This document shows, piece after piece, positions 26,399-30,716 of a DNA stretch of 30,716 bases; the stretch's first letter is position 1; each line of letters starts with the position of its first letter. Position numbers and translations under genes: made by a program. The DNA lies in the NCBI GenBank assembly GCA_964452045.1, contig CAYVKM010000044.1, forward strand, positions 1 through 30,716, read 5' to 3'. Source of the DNA: CAYVKM01 sp964452045. Its GTDB lineage: Bacteria > Calditrichota > Calditrichia > RBG-13-44-9. The notes under the pieces are model-generated. The model saw only the letters and a list, made by a program, of their open reading frames with translations. It was not told where the DNA came from and ran no database searches.

Positions 26399-27433
26399 AT
26401 GAATAAAAAATTTATGCTTGGAAATCCCGAACAAACATATCATAAATACTCATTGAAAGAACGGATCATCACCTTCTGGGATGATCTGATCATCGAAACC
26501 CGTTATCGGGTGTCCAGCAGCTTATCCTTCTCCGTATTGATTCATATATTTCTCATCCTTGGCTATTTCTCAATTACCTCCCTGGATCGGCCGGTTGAAC
26601 CGCCCATCCGCGAGATCAATTTTATTGATATGACCGAGGTTGAGAAGAAACCGGAAGAAGTGATCAAGCAAAAAAAACCGCGGGTACAACCCAGGGTTGT
26701 ACAGGTGCAGCCGGAACAGCAACCGGAAATTGTTACCGGTGCACCGAAGCAAACCTCGGCTCCGCTTGCTTTGGGAAATGACCGGATATTTCTGGACAGT
26801 CCCCGCAAACAGGCCCCGATCAGTATGAGCCAGGTGGAGCCTTTAAGCGATAATGTCAATAAAGGCGGTGACGTATTGAATGTCTCGCCGGCCATTGGCA
26901 TCAAAAAAGATGACCGGGTTTCCAAACCGCAGGCACTGGATCTGGGGAAGGGCTCCGATATGTTGATAGCCTCTGCCGGACAAAATCAGGGGGCGGTCTC
27001 ATTCGGGCAAACCGGAAAACCACAAATCGATTTACAACCGGGCCAGGTGGTCAGTGGTCCGGTGGAAGCGGTTGCCAGCGATTTTGCCCCGGCACAACCT
27101 GTAGCAAAAAAAGAAGAGCCTCTGGTAAAACCACGTGAAACCCAGACGGTTATTACCGGTGCACTGGCCAACCGTAAAATCCTGGAAAAGGTTATTCCGC
27201 CGTTCCCCAAATGGGCGAAAAGGCAGGGCGTAGGGGCAACCATTTCCCTGCAATTTACGGTGATGGAAAATGGTACGGTAAAAGAAAATGTGATTATCCA
27301 GAGAACCAGCGGGTCGCTGCAATGGGATCAGATGGTTATCGCGGCTTTGAAAAATTGGAAATTCGTCGCTTTACCGGGTAAGGGCTTACGGCAGGATCAG
27401 ACCGGGGTCATCACATTCCAGTTTGTCATATAA
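26399..27433 (+). CDS. tonB: TonB-family energy transducer
   Basis: 344 residues. A cytoplasmic N-terminus of about 42 residues leads into one transmembrane helix (FSVLIHIFLILGYFSITSL, about 44-62). A proline/lysine/glutamine-rich periplasmic spacer follows (KKPEEVIKQKKPRVQPRVV onward). The TonB C-terminal domain starts near residue 267 (IPPFPKWAKRQGVGATISLQ) and contains TVMENGTVKENVIIQRTSG and ALKNWKFVALPG, ending in ITFQFVI. It transmits ExbB/ExbD energy to an outer-membrane partner. The ribosome binding site is weak and a second ATG lies five codons in. No TonB-dependent receptor is nearby; the partner may be the PorV-like barrel or elsewhere. Confidence 0.88.
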   Translation: MNKKFMLGNPEQTYHKYSLKERIITFWDDLIIETRYRVSSSLSFSVLIHIFLILGYFSITSLDRPVEPPIREINFIDMTEVEKKPEEVIKQKKPRVQPRVVQVQPEQQPEIVTGAPKQTSAPLALGNDRIFLDSPRKQAPISMSQVEPLSDNVNKGGDVLNVSPAIGIKKDDRVSKPQALDLGKGSDMLIASAGQNQGAVSFGQTGKPQIDLQPGQVVSGPVEAVASDFAPAQPVAKKEEPLVKPRETQTVITGALANRKILEKVIPPFPKWAKRQGVGATISLQFTVMENGTVKENVIIQRTSGSLQWDQMVIAALKNWKFVALPGKGLRQDQTGVITFQFVI

Positions 27434-27495
27434 GGTTTCAGTTTAATATAAATGTAAATTATAATTTTTAAGAAATGAAATTCATCGGGGAAGTT

Positions 27496-28332
27496 ATGAA
27501 ATATAATTTGTTTTACCTGGTTTTAATGTTGTTCCTGGTTACCGGCTTTAACCGCATCAATGCCCAGGAGGAAAATAAAGCTTTGGATGATGTGGTGGTG
27601 AAAGAAACTTATGAAGCCGGCGGAGAAGAAGAGAAATTACCGATTTTCCTGGATGCAGATTTTTCCAACCTGGTGGAGATCAAAGAACGGATACACTGGT
27701 CCTCGGTACCCTGGAAGTATGGAGAGGGTGGTCCCAGCAAGGATTTGTTCGAATGCCGGATTTCCCAACCCGAATTTGCCAGAATTATTCCCGCACCGGC
27801 CAAGGTATTTCATCTCAATTTCAAAGATCTGGGGAGCTGGAAGCTGGATATTTTTACCAGCGAAGGCAGCACTTTCCGCAGTCTTTCCGGGGAAGGCGAT
27901 CCGCCGCGATCCATTTCCTGGGATGGCCGCAGTGATTCCGGCCAGCCGCTGGTTCCCGGTGACCAATATGCCTATTCCTTTACTGCCACCGATAAGGCGG
28001 GTAACAGGCGAACATTTCCGGGAGAAGGATTTACCGTACCGGCGCTCTACTTAACGGATGATCAGGGCGTCTGGATTGGCCTGTCCAATGCTTCCCTCTT
28101 TTCACCGGATGGATATGGTTTATCCAAAACGGCAGAACAATTTTCCAACGAACTGGTCAATTTTATTTATTACTATGGCCGGAAGGGTACGGTCAGGATT
28201 CAGAGCACTGATGCTGAAACCAATAAATTTCTGGAGTTGATGGCGCAAAAGCTGGGACGGGATGTCTCCTTCTTCCAGCGCGAACCGCAAAATGGATCAT
28301 CTTCCAACTGCTTTATGATGTGGGTAAACTAA
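27496..28332 (+). CDS. secreted protein with FlgD-like Ig domain, unknown function
   Basis: 278 residues from the ATG at 27496, chosen for gggga just upstream; an in-frame ATG seven codons earlier is possible. The signal peptide ends near INA-Q. Residues ~95-175 form a FlgD-like Ig fold with FHLNFKDLGSWKLDIFTSEG and SISWDGRSDSGQPLVPGDQY (Trp142), then FTATDKAGN. The last ~80 residues (AEQFSNELVNFIYYYGRKGT then RIQSTDAETNKFLELMAQKLG) look faintly like an OmpA-type peptidoglycan-binding domain, but the match is weak. It is the last gene of the ExbB-TonB run, where Tol systems carry Pal, so a Pal-like role is possible. A terminator follows 68 bases after the stop. Confidence 0.65.
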   Translation: MKYNLFYLVLMLFLVTGFNRINAQEENKALDDVVVKETYEAGGEEEKLPIFLDADFSNLVEIKERIHWSSVPWKYGEGGPSKDLFECRISQPEFARIIPAPAKVFHLNFKDLGSWKLDIFTSEGSTFRSLSGEGDPPRSISWDGRSDSGQPLVPGDQYAYSFTATDKAGNRRTFPGEGFTVPALYLTDDQGVWIGLSNASLFSPDGYGLSKTAEQFSNELVNFIYYYGRKGTVRIQSTDAETNKFLELMAQKLGRDVSFFQREPQNGSSSNCFMMWVN

Positions 28333-28400
28333 CCAGGATATAATATATCTGGTTTAGTGATCGAAAACTTTCTGGTAAACGTCGTTCCGCAAAAACAAAA

Positions 28401-28427
28401 ATCCCCTGAAAAGTCAGGGGATTTTTT
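28401..28427 (+). terminator. intrinsic terminator of the envelope operon
   Basis: A 9-bp perfect stem, ATCCCCTGA with TCAGGGGAT, closes an AAAG tetraloop and is followed by six T. An A-rich run precedes it, so the stem can also read as a weaker terminator on the minus strand. Confidence 0.9.
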
Positions 28428-28444
28428 ATATGGAACGGATTAAA

Positions 28445-28710
28445 ACTAGCGCAGTCTTCGCGAGGAGTTCCGTTTATGCGGGACGACGAAGCAATCTCCC
28501 TTCCGGTTCCTCTGGACTATCCATCCATGGGTCAGTTTTGGCACGCGGGGATTGTTTCGACATCTCTGTCTCACAAAGACAATCATCAGGTATGTCATCC
28601 CCGCATGCAGTGAGCGGGGATCCATTGCTATCTTCATCCCTGGAACCTGGATGCCGGATCTCCCTGTCTGCTGGCGCTAGCCAGGCAGGCGTCCGGCATG
28701 ACAAATACGA
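28445..28710. repeat. intergenic palindromic repeat element
   Basis: This GC-richer patch between the terminator and the NmrA gene has hairpins and no credible gene. ATCCCCGC (28597-28604) pairs with GCGGGGAT (28614-28621). ATGCCGGA (28651-28658) pairs with TCCGGCAT (28692-28699), with an inner CTGGC/GCCAG stem around GCTA. The left part (GCAGTCTTCGCGAGGAGTTC onward) resembles widely dispersed extragenic repeats. Several elements seem to have nested or joined. A 97-codon frame here is an accident of the repeat. Confidence 0.65.
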
Positions 28711-28781
28711 GTCATCGCTGTAGATGTTAACTAAATCGGGGACCAAAGCTATAACCATTATGCTATAACTCTCAAACTGTT

Positions 28782-29732
28782 CTATTCCAACGGAATCCGA
28801 TCCTCATATTTTTCCGCCCATTTATGGAAGGTCAGCAGTTCCGGATTGAGGGAGCGGGACAGGTTCAGGTCTCTTTCAGCGCAGTATTCTTTTTCAAAAT
28901 CACGTTTAACCTGAAACATATTACCCAGGTCTTCAGCACCGGGGAAACCGAAACTGCGGTATACTTCCGGTGATACTGCATTATACTCAATCTCCTGACC
29001 CAATACTTCGGATAACTGTGCTGCCATTTGTGCCCCGGTCAGGAATTCTCCGGAAATGCCTACTGTTTTCCCAATAAATTCCTGTCCTCTCTTGAAAATA
29101 CCGTAAGCGCACTTGCCGATATCCTCCGCCGCCATGGCCGGAAGTTTCTTGTCGCCCATGGGAAAAGTGATGGCCAGTTTGCCATCCGGACCCTTTTTCG
29201 GGCCCATGCCGAAGTAAATCATATTGTCCCAGTAGAAAGAGGTATTCAGGAGGGTAACCGGCAGGCCTAAATCCGTAAAAAACTTGTTCGCCTCACCTTT
29301 GGCATCGAAGTGCGGCACTTTATATTTTCCCATCAGGGTAGGCATACGGTTGTCACTCAGCGGTACCCATTTGCGCATATCTTCCAGGGTGGACCAGATC
29401 ACATGTTTTACACCCGCCTGTTTGGCTGCCTGGGCCATATTTTTGGCATGGGCTAGTTCCTTTTCCGGGGAAAAGTGTTCCCAGTAAAAGGTAACGCAGT
29501 AAGCACCATAGGCACCCTCGAAAGCTTTTCTAATGCTTTCCTCATCGTTCACATCCGCCTGTACCACCTCGGCTCCCATTTTCGCCAGCGCTTTTGCCTT
29601 GTCCGAATTGACATTCCGGGTAATTGCCCGGGCAGTAAAGCCTCCCTGTTTGTCATTCAGGATCGCCCGGACCAATCCGCCGCCCTGGGCACCGGTAGCG
29701 CCCATCACCGCAATTATTTTATCTTGACTCAT
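28782..29732 (-). CDS. NmrA-family NAD(P)-binding protein
   Basis: 316 residues, typical for the NmrA/HSCARG branch of atypical short-chain dehydrogenases. The N-terminal Rossmann fold carries GATGAQGGG (residues 11-19) and an ARAITRN strand end that would discriminate NADP(H). The next strand is GAEVVQADVND. The active-site tyrosine/lysine pair is not obvious, as in NmrA proteins that sense the NADP/NADPH ratio and do not catalyse. YWEHFSPEKELAHAKNMAQA and HVIWSTLED are family features. It has a good ribosome binding site (aaggag) and stands alone on the minus strand, divergent from the gene at 30086. Whether it is a reductase or a redox sensor cannot be told. Confidence 0.88.
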   Translation of the reverse strand: MSQDKIIAVMGATGAQGGGLVRAILNDKQGGFTARAITRNVNSDKAKALAKMGAEVVQADVNDEESIRKAFEGAYGAYCVTFYWEHFSPEKELAHAKNMAQAAKQAGVKHVIWSTLEDMRKWVPLSDNRMPTLMGKYKVPHFDAKGEANKFFTDLGLPVTLLNTSFYWDNMIYFGMGPKKGPDGKLAITFPMGDKKLPAMAAEDIGKCAYGIFKRGQEFIGKTVGISGEFLTGAQMAAQLSEVLGQEIEYNAVSPEVYRSFGFPGAEDLGNMFQVKRDFEKEYCAERDLNLSRSLNPELLTFHKWAEKYEDRIPLE

Positions 29733-30085
29733 TTTATTGCTCCTTTATATGGTTATGAAGTAAACATAAAATTTGATTAAATGATCTTAACAAAAGAATT
29801 ATCTTTTTTTCCGGCTTCCGCAAATATTTATTAAAATCAGAAAATGAGACTGTTATTTTTGATGAGGTCAGTGATCAAATAACGGTCATTCATCGAGTAA
29901 TTGAATATAATAAGCTCAAGAATAGATAAAGTTCCAGAGTAGCAATAAAGATTGTTACAAGTTTGAAAATTTTTTGATAATAGTTTAACCTTAATAGTAT
30001 TATATAATTAAAAGACATTAAAACATCATTTGCAATATTCAATTTAATATGTAACATTGTTACATATTAAATAGGAGAAAATATA
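29733..30085. other. 353-base AT-rich divergent intergenic region
   Basis: It separates the minus-strand NmrA gene from the plus-strand ribbon-helix-helix gene and should hold both promoters. For NmrA, a TTGTTA hexamer (minus strand, 29793-29788) has an AT-rich -10 about 17 bases on. On the plus strand a TATAAT lies at 30003-30008 without a well-spaced -35. The operator palindrome is listed separately. A 9-base copy of its half-site core, ATTGTTACA, recurs at 29951-29959. Confidence 0.4.
30042..30072. promoter_or_regulatory. 31-bp perfect palindrome, likely operator of the RHH gene
   Basis: ATTTAATATGTAAC (30042-30055) and GTTACATATTAAAT (30059-30072) are perfect 14-base inverted arms around a 3-base ATT centre. 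It lies immediately before the ribosome binding site (taggaga) of the gene at 30086, so a bound protein would block transcription or initiation. Ribbon-helix-helix proteins commonly repress themselves through such sites. As RNA it could also fold into a hairpin beside the Shine-Dalgarno. Confidence 0.7.
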
Positions 30086-30658
30086 ATGAGCCCAGTTATA
30101 AGAATTTCAGACAAGATTTTTAAAAGATTACAAAAATATGCTAAACCATTAGTAGATACTCCAGGGTCCGTAATTGAAAAAATTCTGGATCATTATGAAA
30201 ACTGTAATGATAATTTGAATACTGATGAAGGATTGAATAATGAAGTTGGAAATGAGGTTAAAAACAATTTAATTATTCTTGATCCTGAAAATCCTTTAGA
30301 TTTAACGCATACTAAAATAATATCAGCGAACTATGGTTCCCATAATGTTGATAGATGGAATAAATTAGTTGATATCGCTCATATTGAGGCGATGAAGGTT
30401 ACTAATTCATTTGAGGAATTGAAAAATATTTCTATATCACAAATTTCAAATGGGAAAAAATTAGATAAAGGGTTTAGATATTTGGAAAAAATTAATATTT
30501 CTGTGCAAGGAGAAAATGCAAATAAAACTTGGATAAGTGCTCTAAATTTGGCGAAGCATTTCAAAAAGAATGTGAAAATACTTTTTATCTGGAGATCAAA
30601 TAAAAAATCTTTATATCCTAGTAAAAAAGGACTGCTTGAATGGAAACCAAGTAAATGA
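30086..30658 (+). CDS. ribbon-helix-helix N-terminal protein with C-terminal domain of unknown function
   Basis: 190 residues, AT-rich, and different in codon use from the rest of the window, which suggests acquisition. Residues 3-38 (VIRISDKIFKRLQKYAKPLV then DTPGSVIEKILDHYE) fit a ribbon-helix-helix fold of the kind found at the N-terminus of SeqA-like and CopG-like DNA-binding proteins. The middle is acidic and asparagine-rich. The C-terminal half has TKIISANYGSHNVDRWNKLV, KINISVQGENANKTWISALN, LAKHFKKNVKILFIWRS and KKGLLEWKPS, a pattern I have seen in uncharacterised small DNA-binding proteins but cannot name. The start has taggaga eight bases upstream, directly after the palindrome. Confidence 0.65.
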   Translation: MSPVIRISDKIFKRLQKYAKPLVDTPGSVIEKILDHYENCNDNLNTDEGLNNEVGNEVKNNLIILDPENPLDLTHTKIISANYGSHNVDRWNKLVDIAHIEAMKVTNSFEELKNISISQISNGKKLDKGFRYLEKINISVQGENANKTWISALNLAKHFKKNVKILFIWRSNKKSLYPSKKGLLEWKPSK

Positions 30659-30716
30659 TTGTTATATTTTATATGCTCTGTCTTGACTTGGTGTTGCATA
30701 AAATTAATTAAGTATA

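Noticed and set aside
28430..28723. 97-codon frame after the terminator
   Set aside because: It is formed by palindromic repeats; the translation is low-complexity and lacks a start signal.
29963..30008. Sigma-70 promoter for the RHH gene
   Set aside because: TTGAAA or TTGATA and TATAAT are present, but no pair has acceptable spacing (15 to 23 or more bases), so I do not call it.

Overview
The window looks like a chromosomal contig from an uncultured anaerobic bacterium of the FCB/Calditrichota-KSB1 type. The grounds are PorV-like outer-membrane proteins, FlgD-like 'YPNPF' C-terminal domains, an ExbB/ExbD/ExbD/TonB set, heterodisulfide-reductase (Hdr) redox genes, and an archaeal-type HMG-CoA synthase/thiolase/DUF35 cluster. 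The lineage is inferred from gene content only. Codon use is even until the AT-rich right end, about position 29750 onward.

Layout. (1) 1-3135: end of a thiolase, then HMG-CoA synthase, a second thiolase and a DUF35 zinc-ribbon/OB protein, all on +. This is the gene order of the archaeal acetoacetyl-CoA thiolase/HMGCS/DUF35 channelling complex. (2) 3172-3870: a TPR protein. (3) 3947-7286: a large HdrA-MvhD fusion, a 45-residue zinc ribbon and an orphan 2-oxoacid oxidoreductase gamma-like subunit. The HdrA reading frame is interrupted by one in-frame TGA exactly where HdrA proteins carry a conserved cysteine, and a GGUC-loop hairpin follows. I read it as a selenocysteine codon, so this is one 818-residue selenoprotein and not two genes or a pseudogene. 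(4) 7426-10365: a GlnE/GlnD-like protein with two nucleotidyltransferase domains. (5) 10377-11734, minus strand: HdrB and HdrC, the likely partners of HdrA. (6) 11735-13638: mostly non-coding. It holds a degenerate tandem array with a ~91-nt period, a small excisionase-type HTH protein and a 24-residue lysine-rich microprotein with a strong ribosome binding site. (7) 13639-28332, +: a HAMP membrane protein, a 2114-residue secreted repeat protein, a PorV-like barrel protein, a 1008-residue TPR protein, ExbB, two ExbDs, TonB and a secreted FlgD-fold protein, closed by a clear intrinsic terminator. (8) 28440-28710: dispersed palindromic repeats. (9) 28782-29732, minus: an NmrA-family NAD(P)-binding protein. 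(10) 30086-30658, +: an AT-rich gene for a ribbon-helix-helix protein behind a 31-bp perfect palindrome.

How the genes fit together. HdrA (with fused MvhD), HdrB and HdrC would form a soluble flavin/iron-sulfur electron-transfer (possibly bifurcating) complex. The giant repeat protein, PorV-like protein, TPR protein and Ton/Tol-type motor look like an envelope system that exports or energises surface proteins. Three of its members share the same FlgD-like 'WDGR' domain, and its second ExbD lacks the proton-carrying aspartate.
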